Numbered from the stretch's first letter, positions 36,935-52,114 are shown. The stretch is 64,000 nt of DNA from Paramecium octaurelia (GCA_905182995.1 CAJJDP010000102.1:66183-130182), one strand, 5' to 3'. The notes: a model not told the origin generated them from the sequence alone. Translations and numbers: made by a program.

Positions 36935-38239
36935 TAATCTACCATTTTTATTTATTTTCACATATATTGAGTTAGCTTTTAAAATGATTTATTTTTCTTA
37001 TATTCTAAATTAATTAATTTAAACAGATGATCTTAGAATTTTATTCTTTTGAAGTATGTTAAGTATTTGTTTTTGCATGATTTCTTGATTTTCAAGTTAA
37101 AATATTTGTTGAACTTCCTAAATAAAAGATTCTAAATTTATTTAGATAGGATATTTTTTCCTAATTCTTTAGACTTACATTTGCACTGTGGAAATTAACT
37201 GATACTCCTAGTGTCTAAGAATTAAGAATATTTTATTTACGTTCTCATAGTTAACTTATTTATTAATAAAATTTAATGATGTAATAAGTAATTATAAAAA
37301 AGTTCAAAATATTATTTTTAGTAATTAAGGTTCTCAAATGGAACCCCCTTTTTGCATTTTTATTCATCAAATCTTGGCAATTCTGGTTGTACAATTATTA
37401 AATCCCAAGTTCCTGTAAGAGAATTTACATCTCGCATATTTATTAGGGCAATTGTTATTATTTCCTCCAGCTATTATAAGAACTAAATATTAAATATATA
37501 AAACCCAACATTGTCGGTAACAACTCAAATTAGTATGTTAATAAATTTTGAACTAATAAATATAAAGTCGCTTTTGAATGGTTTTCTCTCTTCTCTCCAA
37601 AATTCAAAAGAATACCAAAAACTAAATAAAACTATTCACCAAACATGCCCTTTCTATTTTCTTTTTAACTTTAAATTATAATAATAATAATGCAATAATG
37701 AGAATTAACCAAATAATCTACATCTACTCAACTATATTTAGATCGAATTCCTGGATTTTACACTGAATATTTATGCTTTTCTTTTTTATAGAATCAGATT
37801 TCTTTTTATAATACTCTTATAATAATCGTAGTATATACTCTTTAAATTAGGAACCCAACTTTGATAATGAACCAATTTATTCTCAATCCATTTATTTGAT
37901 TATTACTTTCCTTATAGCAAAATGTTACATTAATAATGTATGATCGACTTATAAATTTATTGTAAAGTAAATGTCAAGAAGTTGATATTTAAATTGTAAG
38001 CAATTTAGATACCAACAATCTACCATCTTACTACTTTAATATGATTATGATGAAATATCTCCTCTAAATTTCTAATAAATCTAAAACAGAATAATCATAT
38101 TTATTTTAATTTAAAGAGGATATACAAAATATTTGAATAGTGCAATTCTCTTTAACATAATTCTAGGATGTCAAAAATTTGAACATTGATGAATATTAAT
38201 AAATAAATGAAATAAGTGGATTAAATTTCATATATCTGA
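36935..38239. other. 1.3-kb AT-rich intergenic region
   Basis: No convincing gene. One minus-strand 88-codon frame at 37245-37511 (MLGFIYLIFSSYNSWRKQQQ) is possible but unsupported. A perfect 5-bp hairpin with a 7-nt loop (37329-37345) followed by a T-run sits here; flanks do not make a tRNA. Confidence 0.4.
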
Positions 38240-39380
38240 TCAAAAGCTTTTTTAAATTTGCATAGGGGATTAATTAGAGGATTACTTTTCTTTAATTGAT
38301 TCTTCATACTGTTCAAGCAGTTTTTCAAGTTCTTGGATATGCAATGTCTATTTATATATCTCAGCGTTTAAGTCTCTGATTTCTTTATTTTTTTCACTAA
38401 ATTTAAAATTGAATTATTACTCTAGCTCCTCTGTATGTTTACTTTTTAAAGTTTCAATTTATTAAACAAATTCTTACCGTAACTCTTCACTTGGTTGCTA
38501 TTCATTTTGTTTTTCTTCTTCTAACAATGCTTGAATTCGTTCATTGTAAGATTGCAGCTCATTAATGGATTCTTGATATTTATATATTTCAATTTGTTGA
38601 GATGAGATCTCTTTATTTAATTGTTCTATTTTTTACTGAAAAAAATAGTTGAATGAAATAATACCTTCTGTTGCTTAGTTTAATTTTCTAATTACTTGAT
38701 TTAATTAAGTAATTCCTAATTATCTTTGTGAATGATCTTGTAGGTTTTTTCATATTGTATAATTTTCTTTTCCAAAGGTTCCTTACTACTGCGAAGATCT
38801 ACTATAGATTAGTAATATTCTAGTTTTTCCCTTAGTCTTTAATTCTCTTCTCCGTAGTTTTGAACTTCAATCTAAAGTGTAAGATGTAGATACCTCTAAT
38901 TCTTGGACTGTAGTGTATTTAGTACATTTCTTTAATTAAGCTATTTCTTTAGTTTTTTCAAGCAATTCTTGGACCAGTTGTTTATGTTTCGCTCTTAATT
39001 TTTGAACAATTGCAGCTTTTTCAATCACTAACTTGGTTGTGTCATTATTATTGGCAGTTTTACTATGTTCTTCAACTAAGTTTTCATATCTTTGTAATTC
39101 TTTCTAATATGAATATTATTGATACTTCTAAATATAAGATTCGAGATTTAGCTTAGGATGACTCTTTTTTTGATGCATTTAATTATAATTTAAGTTGTCT
39201 AATTTCTTCTTGAGTAACTTCATATTCACATGAGAATTTAGGACTTGTAAGTTATTTACTTATTGGATGGTCATAATTATACATTAATTTACTTCCCATA
39301 TTGGCGCTACTCTCCATCATTCTTGTGCCATTTGTGGTTATGGGTCTGGAGTTCTTCATCCTAAACTACATAGACGACAT
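38240..39380 (-). CDS. Coiled-coil protein, 355 aa
   Basis: After about 75 low-complexity residues (MSSMQFRMKNSRPITTNGTR) the protein is continuous coiled coil (KLRAKHKQLVQELLEKTKEI). Introns of 22, 22 and 29 nt restore frame exactly. Likely structural; no family named. Confidence 0.75.
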
Positions 39381-40371
39381 ATATAAATGAGGGCAATTTA
39401 ATATAATCAAAATATTATAACAAACTTAGTATATAATCAAATATTATTAATAAAATGATTGTGGCCTTGTTCTCTAGAGAATGATAAAGCAATAAGAATA
39501 AAACAAAAATACATCTCTTTTGATCAACAATCCTCATGAAATAGTATAATTAATAGGTGATGTCTTAAACGAAATAATCCACTTCTGATGGCTGGGAGGA
39601 GTTGAAGGATTAGTTAATTTATTGCTTCAAAAATTAAAAACGTACATTCAATTGAATGATTAGATTAGTCAAATTTGAACGATAGTCTAAATATCTTAAT
39701 TAATTCAAAAGTCAGTAGAATAATAAATTTATCCTCGTTTCTCTGATAATTCAAAAAGTGAAACTTTGATTTATTACATAAACCCTTAAAAATTATGATA
39801 GCTTGAATTAACACTAACTTTAATATCAATCTGTTTAGATAGATCTAAATTTATAGAACATTGTTATTCTTTAACATTTAACACAATATATCAAGTTCTC
39901 TGAAAAGTTTGCATTTTTAAAAGATTCACGAAATACAGAATGATATCTTTCAGTCTAATGAAGGCTTTAAATGCATTACAAATTAACTGTAGTTATAAAA
40001 AGATATAATATCTGAGATGAAATCAAATTAAAATAGATCAATAATAAATCTTAAATTTAGATTTAATGTGCTGAGATCTATAATCATTTGAGTAAAAAAA
40101 TGTGAATTATAATTTCATGTGTGCCCAAATTAAAATTCAATAAATCATAATAACCTAGTATGGAATCATATAACATCTAGAAAATTGATTATTATTTCAC
40201 TTCCAAATTTATTGCTATTAATGGCTATAATATGAGAAGCATAATTACATACAATTTTCAATGATTTCATATAAATTATTATATTTTTTCATTTAGTTCA
40301 TTTCTTTATATATACATCTATTTTAATATATGCAACACCAGTATTACATTAATAAATTATTTTTTCAAAAT
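39381..40371. other. AT-rich intergenic region with a doubtful small gene
   Basis: A possible plus-strand gene begins at 39560 (MSQTKQSTSDGWEELKDQLI) and may continue through a 22- or 27-nt intron to a TGA at 39744 or 39767. Otherwise empty. Confidence 0.3.
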
Positions 40372-41240
40372 ATGGAGCAAAAATTGCAATTGTTATCCTC
40401 CAGCATTCAAGTTGACCCTAACAATCCTTAGATTCCTTAAAATTTAAAGCATTTGAAAGTATTCAAATATAGTCTAATGTCTAGCTTGAAATTTTTAATG
40501 AATTGGCTGCAAATAGATAGGCCACAGAGAAACATGCTTGTAAATTATTTGTATATATCTTAGTACATTTCTGTGAGTTGGAGGTCACCTATTTATTAAT
40601 TTCAAAACAAATTGAGAATTTTGAATTAGCAATAGAAAGATTGATGAAATTTTATAATTAAGGCTTAGAAAGCAGAGATAAAGCTCACTATACTGGCATA
40701 TACTTAATTTACCTGTTGTCCTTTAATAAGTATTAATATTTTGTAAATAATTCAATAGATTTGCCTAATATTATTCCCAAATTGAATTATTACCAAAGGA
40801 TACATTTTCAAACCCATTTGTTCATTTTGTACTTTAATTGGAATACAAGTTGAGCATAGGAAGTTATTCTGATCTTTTAGGTGATTATCATCCAACAGGA
40901 ATTGAAACTGTATTCTTAGAAAGAATTATGGACACTATTAGGTAATTTGAATTTGTGAATTTAGATTACAAACCGCCTTAAGTGCCAATGCATCATACAA
41001 GAGTTTAACGATTGAAAATGCTATCAAATTATTCAATGTTAAAAGTGTTTAAGAATTATAGTAGTTTGCTTAGAAATAACATTTCAAATGGAAATTTGAC
41101 AATCATCATGTTTATTTTGACAATGTAAGGAATCCAAAATTAATTAAAATTAGGTTCAAAATGTGGAGAATCCCTTGAATTCAGAATTTTTGATCTAAAA
41201 TTCCTTAAGATATGTTCATGAGTTTGATAAAATTATATGA
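40372..41240 (+). CDS. 26S proteasome lid subunit RPN12/PSMD8-like, 245 aa
   Basis: RPN12 is a PCI-type subunit of the 19S lid. The visible pattern matches the family: an N-terminal helical array (LHFCELEVTYLLISKQIENF, SRDKAHYTGIYLIYLLSFNK), then LLPKDTFSNPFVHFVLQLEY, and the hallmark SIGSYSDLLG ... FLERIMDTIR (human EGSYNKVF ... FIDILLDTIR). PCI tail: IENAIKLFNVKSVQELQQFA. Five introns (26, 24, 29, 23, 29 nt) are required and give an exact multiple of three. Confidence 0.85.
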
Positions 41241-41399
41241 AAAAGTAGTAGTTAACGATATAATCTTATAAATTACAAATTTTAAATAATTATTCTATGT
41301 TTCCCAATTCATGCATTTTATATAAAGGATTCTGGTTTAGCAATCTTGGGCAAAGTTTAAAAACTATTCTTTATAACTCTATTGTTGTTAGTTACACTT

Positions 41400-43252
<1,853 letters not shown>

Positions 43253-43350
43253 GATAATTAAGTTTTAATAAAATTATAATATGTATTTAGATGATATGAG
43301 CTCATAGAATTTTAAAAGGTGCCTTCGATTGTAATATAGAAATCAAACAT

Positions 43351-44091
43351 TCAAATGCTAATACTTAAATCATTTTCATTCTCATCCTATTGCACCTTTA
43401 TTATTTCAATATCTGAACTCGTGTTCAATGCTTCCTTATGATATCTTTTAAGATGCTTTTTTAATACAGTAAAGGATTAGAAGTCTTGTTAACATAAGAA
43501 ACAACAGAAAATATAATAATTTTAACAATGCTTCTTCAAAATATGAGGATAATACACACTAGAAAACCCCTGAAAATTGCAAGAAGGACATTAAAATATC
43601 CTTTTGCCATTCACAATAGAAATCATAGTCCTCTTAATTTAAATTCTGTTTATCATTAACTTGACCTTACTTCTTATCTCCTTGAATTTGTTTTTACTAT
43701 GGTGTTCCTTTATGTAGTCAAAATCAAAATTGAGAATTTTAGTAGCTAGTGAATTCTTCTACCTAAATTCCTATATGATATCATTCAATTTTGAATAACA
43801 TTCTTCAGGTGACAAACTAATTTGAGCATTAGTATCTTAAATTAATTGTTGATCTGTGTTTTTTTGTTTGGTCGTATCTGCTGATTTTTCATTATTGAGA
43901 AATGTTTTCTTGCGTTTTTAATCACCTGCTTCAATCTAATTCTTCTGTTCCTCGAGTTATTATTTGGTTGTACGCATTTCTACAACTTTATTCTTATCAG
44001 TATTTTTAAATAGAATTGTTGTTAGTATTTAAGTGCAATCAAGTTACATTTCTAATACCTTTTTTAGTGTGCTTCTAATTGATTCGTTCAT
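43351..44091 (-). CDS. C2H2-type zinc-finger protein, 246 aa
   Basis: Intronless. The first 150 residues are charged and helical. Then come two zinc fingers: CPSCNFQGFSSVYYPHILKK followed by HC (C2HC-like), and CCFLCQQDFQSFTVLKKHLK ending RYH (classic C2H2 spacing). Likely nuclear nucleic-acid binding; target unknown. Its stop is 98 nt from the TTLL9 start, same strand. Confidence 0.75.
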
Positions 44092-44199
44092 AAAACTAGA
44101 TTATTTATAAAATATTGGTTGAGAAGCACTAATTAAATTCAAATTATAATAGAACATTTTTATAACCAAATTATTATAAACCAAAAAACATTAAATAAT

Positions 44200-45925
44200 T
44201 CAAGATTATAATTTCTATATTTTTTAGTTTCTTTATATTAGTTTATCTAACATTATTTCTTTTTTATATTTCTCCAAAAATTCTAATTCTTATTTGTTTT
44301 TTTCGTTTTTTTGCGAAATCTCGAGATTTTTTTCTAAAATTTTATTTTATTTATGTATCTTTTCCAACATATTTTCCATTTATTTTTCTTTGGCCAATTT
44401 AAAACGATGTTCATTTTTTTCACAAAGATTCTATTTTCTTAAATCTAATAATGACTAATGTCTAATGAAAATAATAATATTTCATGATACCTCTTAAGAC
44501 CATTTTCGAGTTTATCATCAGCTTCTTGAAGTTTTGAAATAAGGGAATCAGATCTTTTTTAATCGAGGGACTCTTAGTATTGTTCGTATTTTTACATAAT
44601 CCTACTATTTTTCATGGATAGACTTTTCTATTGTTTTATTTATGAAATTTCATGTTTATTAAGTTGAATCTATATAATATACACTGTAAAATTACTTATC
44701 GTTATGTTGATTTACTATAATACATTTTGACATGTTCATTTTCTTTTTGAGTAGAAGACTCTAATAATTTTTTTTATTTTTCTTCAAACATCTTCAAACT
44801 TTGCTGTTATTTTTTTCTGTCCTCTAATTATTTTCTATTTAAATAATCATTCAAATAGTCAGACTTCTTTTTCATGGAATCCATCACTTGGTTAATCATA
44901 CTTTACTCCAAGCTTATTTAGATTTGTCTCTTCAGTTATCTCTCTCTCTCTTTTTCCTCTTTCTTTTTTAATTGTTCAACCAATTCCTCCTAAGATTATA
45001 AGAGTAATTTCTGTTTTCTCTCAAAATGTTAATCCAGATCTTTTTCTAATTCCTAAACAATCTTCTTATGCTTTCTATATTATAGTTACTCTTCTTGCTT
45101 AATTTTTTGACATACCTAATCTACTTTTTGATTCTTTCTTTTCAATTTCTTTTTAATTTAATCTAATTTCTTTTGTTTGAGTTGCTCAGCTTTTTAGTAG
45201 ATTTCTGGGGCTGTTTTACTGTAGTATTCCTCCTATTTGTTAACTTGATCCTAAACAATATTGAGAAATCTATGACTATATAAGACAGTGTACTTGTTGT
45301 AATTTTCAGATTCCTTATTTATCTTTTTTTCGAATAATTCCTTTTTTTGATCTGCATTTAAAATAACAGAGATTTATGGATCTTCCCTCTGAGTATTCTT
45401 GGCTTCAGGTTACTCAGCAATCAAAGACTACTCTTTAATCTTAATATCTTTGGAATTTAAACGTTTTGTAACTTCAGATTGGATATGTTTGATTTGATTT
45501 CTTCGCTTTAAAAGGTCATTTAATATTTGATATTTATTGGACACATATTGTAAATATTGGACGAGGTTTTAGAGTTGACTCAATTTCTTTTGATAAAAGC
45601 TGGCATACTCTTACACATTGAGATCATCCTCTTGTATTTTAAGCATTTCCATGGCAGCTTGAGTCCTGGGTGAGTTGGTATCAAATTGCATTTGAAATAC
45701 AGTTAACTAATTAGGATTTCTAATGATAGTATGTTTCTGTCCAGGTTCCAAATAATTTTACTCAATGGCAGATTTTAATTATGCATTCGAGATGGTTGGG
45801 AATCTTTATTTCTTGTGATTCCCTAAGAGAGTGATGGGACTAGATTCGCTGCTTTAGTAGAGCGAATTCCCTGATTTTTATTTTGTGATGATGATATTAT
45901 TCTTTTCCTTGATATAATCAAGCAT
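44200..45925 (-). CDS. Coiled-coil protein, 556 aa
   Basis: Begins MLDYIKEKNNIIITKQKSGN, with about 90 disordered residues, then coiled coil to the end (LDQIKKKLKRKNQKVDQVCQ). Introns of 26 nt (GTAATTTTAC...TATAG) and 29 nt (GTATCATG...CATTAG); exact length. Probably structural. Confidence 0.75.
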
Positions 45926-46095
45926 CTGTTTTTAGTTTTAATTTTTATTGATATTGATTTATAGTATTGTAAAATGGCATAATATAGAAAGAAAGTTTAA
46001 CAATAGTGCGACTCTGTATAAGATAAAATGTTATATGGTTTCTAATGAGTAGTTATGGTATGTGTAATGAATTGATGTGATTTGAATAATTCATT

Positions 46096-46995
46096 ATGAG
46101 GGAGAGTTAGATTGATTTATCTGTATTGGAAATTATATTAATAATGTTATAAGAATTATAATCATTAAAAGAGAGGAAGGAGAGTTTGAAGAATCAAAGG
46201 ATTGCTTTAGAGGAGGAGTTGAATCAGTTGTTGAGCTATTTGGAGTAGGGTTCGAAAAAACAAAGCGATGCTTATAATGTTAAGTGTTTGAGCACTGAAT
46301 TCGAGATTAAGAAGAAAGAAATATAGAAGCAGATGGAAAAGGAGAGTTAGGAAATCATAAAGAATCAACAATATTGTACTGAATAATAGAGAGTGTATAA
46401 GGAGAGAGCTGATTGGATTGATAAATTCAATGATAAATTAAAGGAAGATTTTAAGTCATGTCAAAAAAAAGAGTGAGTTATCCTTCTATTTCATAAGGGA
46501 AACGATATAGATTAGAAGCACAGTGGCTAAAGGAATAAAACGGTTGTTTCTATTGTAGTTATGTACGATTTTCTTTGACAAGGAAAACTAGAGACTCTTG
46601 TGGGGATTGCACAAGATCAAATTTCTGAATGATGGTCAATAGAATATAACAAGTTAGGAGGAGGATCAATTGGCTACTTCTTTGGGCTATTTAGGATTAC
46701 TATTGTAGTAGATAGCAAAGATTAAGGGAGTGACATTGAAATATGAATTCAAATTTAAGGGGAGTAAGAGTTACATCCAATAATAAAACGAGTACATGTA
46801 ATTGAATATACTAGCACTTTGTATTTATTTAGTTAAAAGCCGTCTAATTTGAAAGTATTGAAATAAAGTTCTGGATTATTGATTCAAAATCTATATATAA
46901 TAATGGAGGAGTTGAGTGTATAGAAATAGTGGAGAAATCAATCATTGCCAACCATAATAGGTAAGATAGGAGAGATGCTATGGGTGGATGCTTGA
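46096..46995 (+). CDS. UVRAG/Vps38/Atg14-like PI3K-complex subunit, 283 aa (copy 1)
   Basis: Coiled-coil first half (LQELQSLKERKESLKNQRIA), then a domain with ATSLGYLGLLLQQIAKIKGV followed by LKYEFKFKGSKSYIQ. That matches the BARA2-like core of UVRAG/Atg14 (ALGYxAHLV...PLRYPI...GSRSxI), which binds Beclin-1 and Vps34 in autophagy and endosome maturation. Introns of 25 nt (GTGAGTTA...CATAAG) and 23 nt (GTACATGT...ACTAG); exact length. The start at 46096 is the first in-frame ATG. An identical copy lies at 47441. Confidence 0.7.
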
Positions 46996-47118
46996 TAATT
47001 ATGATAATTATGATAGTTTTGTAATTTAATAGATATATTAATAAATTTGTTGCAATGAAATAATACACACTTTAAGTAATCTTCTCCATTATTGACGATA
47101 GGTTTGAAATGACACATC

Positions 47119-47349
47119 TCATCTACCATCCACTCGATGCCGTTTCTAATCATCATTCTCCTCTATCCTCTCATCATATTTCTCATCAAAAAGGGTTGCT
47201 TCCATGAAGTACATTTCTCTTGATTATGCCCTCCATATCCTGGCAACATCGATATGAAACAGGCCTTATGCCAACATGCAATCTAAAAATGAATAGTCAT
47301 CTTACTCTGTATATGGGTTTCTTCTCTGGTTTGCAATTCTGAAGTGTCT
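47119..47349 (-). pseudogene. Truncated SIN3 3' fragment (copy inside repeat 1)
   Basis: Identical to the 3' end of the SIN3 gene at 48464-48694, but cut by the N at 47350. It is expected from an assembly overlap rather than a real gene fragment. Confidence 0.8.
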
Positions 47350-47350
47350 N

Positions 47351-48694
47351 GTGCGACTCTGTATAAGATAAAATGTTATATGGTTTCTAATGAGTAGTTA
47401 TGGTATGTGTAATGAATTGATGTGATTTGAATAATTCATTATGAGGGAGAGTTAGATTGATTTATCTGTATTGGAAATTATATTAATAATGTTATAAGAA
47501 TTATAATCATTAAAAGAGAGGAAGGAGAGTTTGAAGAATCAAAGGATTGCTTTAGAGGAGGAGTTGAATCAGTTGTTGAGCTATTTGGAGTAGGGTTCGA
47601 AAAAACAAAGCGATGCTTATAATGTTAAGTGTTTGAGCACTGAATTCGAGATTAAGAAGAAAGAAATATAGAAGCAGATGGAAAAGGAGAGTTAGGAAAT
47701 CATAAAGAATCAACAATATTGTACTGAATAATAGAGAGTGTATAAGGAGAGAGCTGATTGGATTGATAAATTCAATGATAAATTAAAGGAAGATTTTAAG
47801 TCATGTCAAAAAAAAGAGTGAGTTATCCTTCTATTTCATAAGGGAAACGATATAGATTAGAAGCACAGTGGCTAAAGGAATAAAACGGTTGTTTCTATTG
47901 TAGTTATGTACGATTTTCTTTGACAAGGAAAACTAGAGACTCTTGTGGGGATTGCACAAGATCAAATTTCTGAATGATGGTCAATAGAATATAACAAGTT
48001 AGGAGGAGGATCAATTGGCTACTTCTTTGGGCTATTTAGGATTACTATTGTAGTAGATAGCAAAGATTAAGGGAGTGACATTGAAATATGAATTCAAATT
48101 TAAGGGGAGTAAGAGTTACATCCAATAATAAAACGAGTACATGTAATTGAATATACTAGCACTTTGTATTTATTTAGTTAAAAGCCGTCTAATTTGAAAG
48201 TATTGAAATAAAGTTCTGGATTATTGATTCAAAATCTATATATAATAATGGAGGAGTTGAGTGTATAGAAATAGTGGAGAAATCAATCATTGCCAACCAT
48301 AATAGGTAAGATAGGAGAGATGCTATGGGTGGATGCTTGATAATTATGATAATTATGATAGTTTTGTAATTTAATAGATATATTAATAAATTTGTTGCAA
48401 TGAAATAATACACACTTTAAGTAATCTTCTCCATTATTGACGATAGGTTTGAAATGACACATCTCATCTACCATCCACTCGATGCCGTTTCTAATCATCA
48501 TTCTCCTCTATCCTCTCATCATATTTCTCATCAAAAAGGGTTGCTTCCATGAAGTACATTTCTCTTGATTATGCCCTCCATATCCTGGCAACATCGATAT
48601 GAAACAGGCCTTATGCCAACATGCAATCTAAAAATGAATAGTCATCTTACTCTGTATATGGGTTTCTTCTCTGGTTTGCAATTCTGAAGTGTCT
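47351..48694. repeat. Direct repeat copy 2 (1344 nt)
   Basis: Second copy of 46006-47349. It alone continues without a break into the SIN3 gene, while copy 1 alone continues into the 44-46 kb coiled-coil region. The two unique flanks fit one true locus. Confidence 0.95.
47441..48340 (+). CDS. UVRAG/Vps38/Atg14-like subunit (copy 2, probably the same gene)
   Basis: Same sequence and introns as the gene at 46096. Convergent with SIN3, whose stop lies about 120 nt downstream. Count it once. Confidence 0.65.
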
Positions 48695-51152
48695 CATGCA
48701 ATCTTAACAGCATCTCTTCTTCTTTCAGAGTCTAAAATTGGTAATACACTTCAGCCTCCAAATCAGACACTTTGATACCTTCCCCGTTGACTATTCCGGA
48801 GACCACTTAAAAGTATTTATCAATGTCTCCACTGAATGAAGCAGACTTCTCAAAATAACTAGTGGTCACTGGATCTGAAGCACAGATTGCCAACTATTTG
48901 GCAGCATCATGAAGCACCTTTTCTAAAGTTGAAAATATGAAACCCTAGAGTCATAACTATACATACATGTTTTCCAAATAAGCTTCTTAAATGATCCTCA
49001 TATTTAAAGTCTTTGGCCTTCAAAGAAAGGAACAAGGCTGATTTAAACAAATTGTATCTCCTATCCTTTCCTAGAGTGTTCTGTTTACTGATTATGAATG
49101 CCATTTCTAATCTCTGATATATGGTATGCAAAAATCTCAATAAGATGTACAAATTTTGAGTAACATAAGTTGTAGACTTCACTCTTGGTTGTAAATTTAA
49201 GAAGTGTCCTGGAGGTTCATTCTCTATCTCTGGAATTGAGACTGTATTCTCTTCAGGATTATAATGAATATCATATATTTCTAACTCTGTTATTTCTGTC
49301 TTTAATTTAGTATCATTTAAAATCAACTCAGATATTTGCATGGGTTTCATAGGAACTTAAAAAAAGTGATTGATTAATTTAATCATTAGGAATGTACCAT
49401 TTCTTTTATCTAATGAGTTATTCCCTCCCATAATTTAAAGATAATGGATAACAAATTACCCACATTCTTAGAGTATTTGTTCATTACCCATCCAAAGAGA
49501 AATCAGTGGACAAAAACGGACATTTTCTTTTGTCGGAGCAGCCAATGGCATTTATTTTGGTAGGAATGGTTTGATATTGGTCATTTAAGCTAAGGAATTT
49601 AAAAAGGACTCATCAAAGGTGAACTATAAGATATCAGCCTTTCTTTTAATGAATACATGGTCCTTTGTTCCAAGGAATTTAATTAGTACATTTTTGGCAT
49701 ACTCTTCAATTTCTCTAACAAATCTCTATCCATTGATTACTAATTTATCATTCTTTTTGAAATAGAAAGATCTATGATCTAATGATCGATGAAAGTTAAT
49801 TGTAGAGACCGTTTCCCAAACTTATTTGGCCTTAGTATTTCTTGCTTGTACCAATTCATTTAATTTCTACTTGACTCTCTTAATCAAAATCTTAGCACTT
49901 TCTACAGGTTTAGTTTAAAACAATTGTAAGATTTCATTCTGATCTTGAGTCTAATTTCTATACAATTATTATAAAATTCTCATGTCAATGACCTTGGTCA
50001 CTAAAGCTTACTCACCCTTATTCCCATCTATGATTTCTTGAAGTAGATTAATAGTTCTTTTGATCTATTAGATGTTGACATCGAATTCAAATCGTTCATC
50101 TTCACTTTTAAACAATTGCTCTTCAAAGGTGTTTTTTCTCATAATCAAGAATGATTAATCTTCAGAACCAAATGGAACAGAAACCCACGAATGATTAAGA
50201 ATCTCTGGATTGTTATTTGCCTTGGCATATCCAATTGGCATTCTCACATATGATCTAGTCACTCTGTCGACCTATGCAAAATCGGTATCTTTCAATGGTT
50301 TGAATAATGGAGTTTGTATTCTTCTAGCTATGACTCTGGTGGTCAACATCGACCTTATATCGTCTATGTATTCTCTCTCCAACCAGCCTTATTGATTAAT
50401 CAATTCCATAACTTCCATCTGAGTGATTATGCATTCAGAATAGAGATGAATAACCTTCAGAAACTCATTCATGAACTGTTAATAGTCATTGGGGAATTAC
50501 TGGATCACTCTCAATCTAAATTTATCCCAAAATAGTAATTCATTCTATTTTAATTAATCAAATTTTTACCATATCAATAACAGCTATTCCACTCTTATCC
50601 AATAGTCTTTAGAAATAATTCCTATTCTCTTCAACCTTCTTTTTTGGGGGATTCTACTCGTGCTTCTTTTTGAAACTCTGCAGGAATTACTATTGCAATT
50701 GAGGATCATTGCTGAATAAATCCAAGATGTGATCTTTATTCTGATGGCCATCCAATTACCCATTCTGTATTTATTTCAATATGGTCTCCATTGCCTTACT
50801 CTAATTGGTCTCGTTGTTCACGAATTCAGTCAATTTCTCCTTCTGAGTCTTGAATTTAACATCATCTTCCAATAAACCATTCACTTCCTTTAAGAGTTCT
50901 GGTTCTTCGCCCAACATTTAGCCCAACTACTCCTTAGCTATACGTGGATTTTAATTAACGATATTTGAAAATTGCCTATGATTTGATCAAAATTAAACTT
51001 GTAGAGCTATTAATTAGTGCGTCTCAATTTCTAACAAAACTACTCGCACCTCTCATATAACTATTAATCTAAGTCCTATAGTAAAAACCTATTTGAAAAC
51101 TTACTTCGCCAAATTCCCCCAAATTGCTCTTGCTCAATATATCATCGCTCAT
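48464..51152 (-). CDS. SIN3: SIN3-like transcriptional corepressor scaffold
   Basis: SIN3 scaffolds histone deacetylase complexes. The HDAC-interaction region is clear: RVTRSYVRMPIGYAKANNNP, SWVSVPFGSEDQSFLIMRKN, EDERFEFDVNIQQIKRTINL, then KQVWETVSTINFHRSLDHRS followed by FYFKKND. A SIN3 C-terminal part follows (TTYVTQNLYILLRFLHTIYQ). The N-terminus is short: only weak PAH-like halves (LGQMLGEEPELLKEVNGLL; HILDLFSNDPQLQQQFLQSF), where animal and fungal SIN3 have three or four PAH domains. Introns include 29 nt near 51090 and 25 nt near 50560; splice sites near 50950, 48930 and 48650 are uncertain, so the last 100 residues are tentative. Confidence 0.85.
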
Positions 51153-51259
51153 TTTTAATTATCTTATTTATAAAATATAATTAAAAATATTTATAAAAAA
51201 AAGAAATAAAAATACATTTTCCCTTTCTTAAATTATCATAACTTTTTTAGTTAATTTAA

Positions 51260-52114
51260 ATGAAATAAAATATAACCAACAACCCTAAAGTCATTCGAAA
51301 GAGTAAGCACTAACCTTCATACTCTCATAGGACCTTGGAGTGAAGATGAGGATATGAAAGTTCTTGAATTGATTCAAACATTTGGTCCTTAAAAATGGAC
51401 CCAAATCGCCCAATACTTACAAGGCAGAGTAGGAAAGCAATGTAGAGAAAGGTTCATGCCATTACTCATCTTTTTAGATGGCATAATCATTTAAATCCAT
51501 CGATAAAAAGATCTCCTTGGGCTGAAGATGAAGAATGGATTCTATATCTATACCACAAAGTCTTTCGTAACCATATACACATTCAATATTTACAGGTAAC
51601 AAATGGTCTGAAATCGCCAAACACATCACTGGTCGAACAGATAATTCAATAAAGAATCATTGGAACAGTGGTATGAAAAAGAGGATGAATGAATTCTCGT
51701 ATAAATTCAACTAAATTAAGATGAAGTTCCAAAGAGAAGGGTATCCTATTGCATTCTTTACTCTAGTCTTTCAACTCTGAATGAATATGATATTTAACAA
51801 AAAGGAATTTTGGAAGCTATTTTATATAATAAGCCACTGAGGATTGAATAAAATCAATCTTCAGAAAATGACAATCTTGAGTAACCGTAAATTCAATAAA
51901 AAAAGATCAGAATTGAGGTTCTATAATCAGAAAAATATACTGATTTGGAATTAATCAAGGATGATGAATAGATTAGAGAATTAGACTACTAACATCACGA
52001 ATTAGATTAGAGTAATAGGTTTCAATTCTCATTTCCTATTATAGTTATTTGGATTCGAATCAAAAGTTGTTGGTTTCTAAGAATCCAATTGACAGCGAAG
52101 ACAATTTCTATTGA
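51260..52114 (+). CDS. R2R3-type MYB transcription factor, 239 aa
   Basis: Two MYB repeats. R2: [51 protein letters not shown]3: [39 protein letters not shown]. The spaced tryptophans and recognition helices match animal/plant c-MYB-like DNA-binding domains. The C-terminal 110 residues are acidic and Gln-rich, possibly an activation region. Five introns (28, 26, 29, 26 and 26 nt) give an exact length. Divergent from SIN3 across 107 nt. Confidence 0.9.

Larger units (their letters stand above)
46006..47349. repeat. Direct repeat copy 1 (1344 nt), followed by N at 47350
   Basis: Sequence from GTGCGACTCTG to GAAGTGTCT recurs at 47351-48694 with a constant offset of 1345. All lines I compared are identical and the ORFs inside translate identically. 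The join is a single N. This is typical of two contig ends overlapping but scaffolded without merging. Confidence 0.95.

Noticed and set aside
37329-37345. Hairpin GGTTC/GAACC with 7-nt loop followed by a T-run, resembling a tRNA T-arm
   Set aside because: The loop lacks the TTCRA pattern and the upstream 60 nt cannot form D and anticodon arms.
46006-48694. Genuine recent tandem gene duplication
   Set aside because: Identity throughout what I compared and the single N between copies fit an unmerged contig overlap better.
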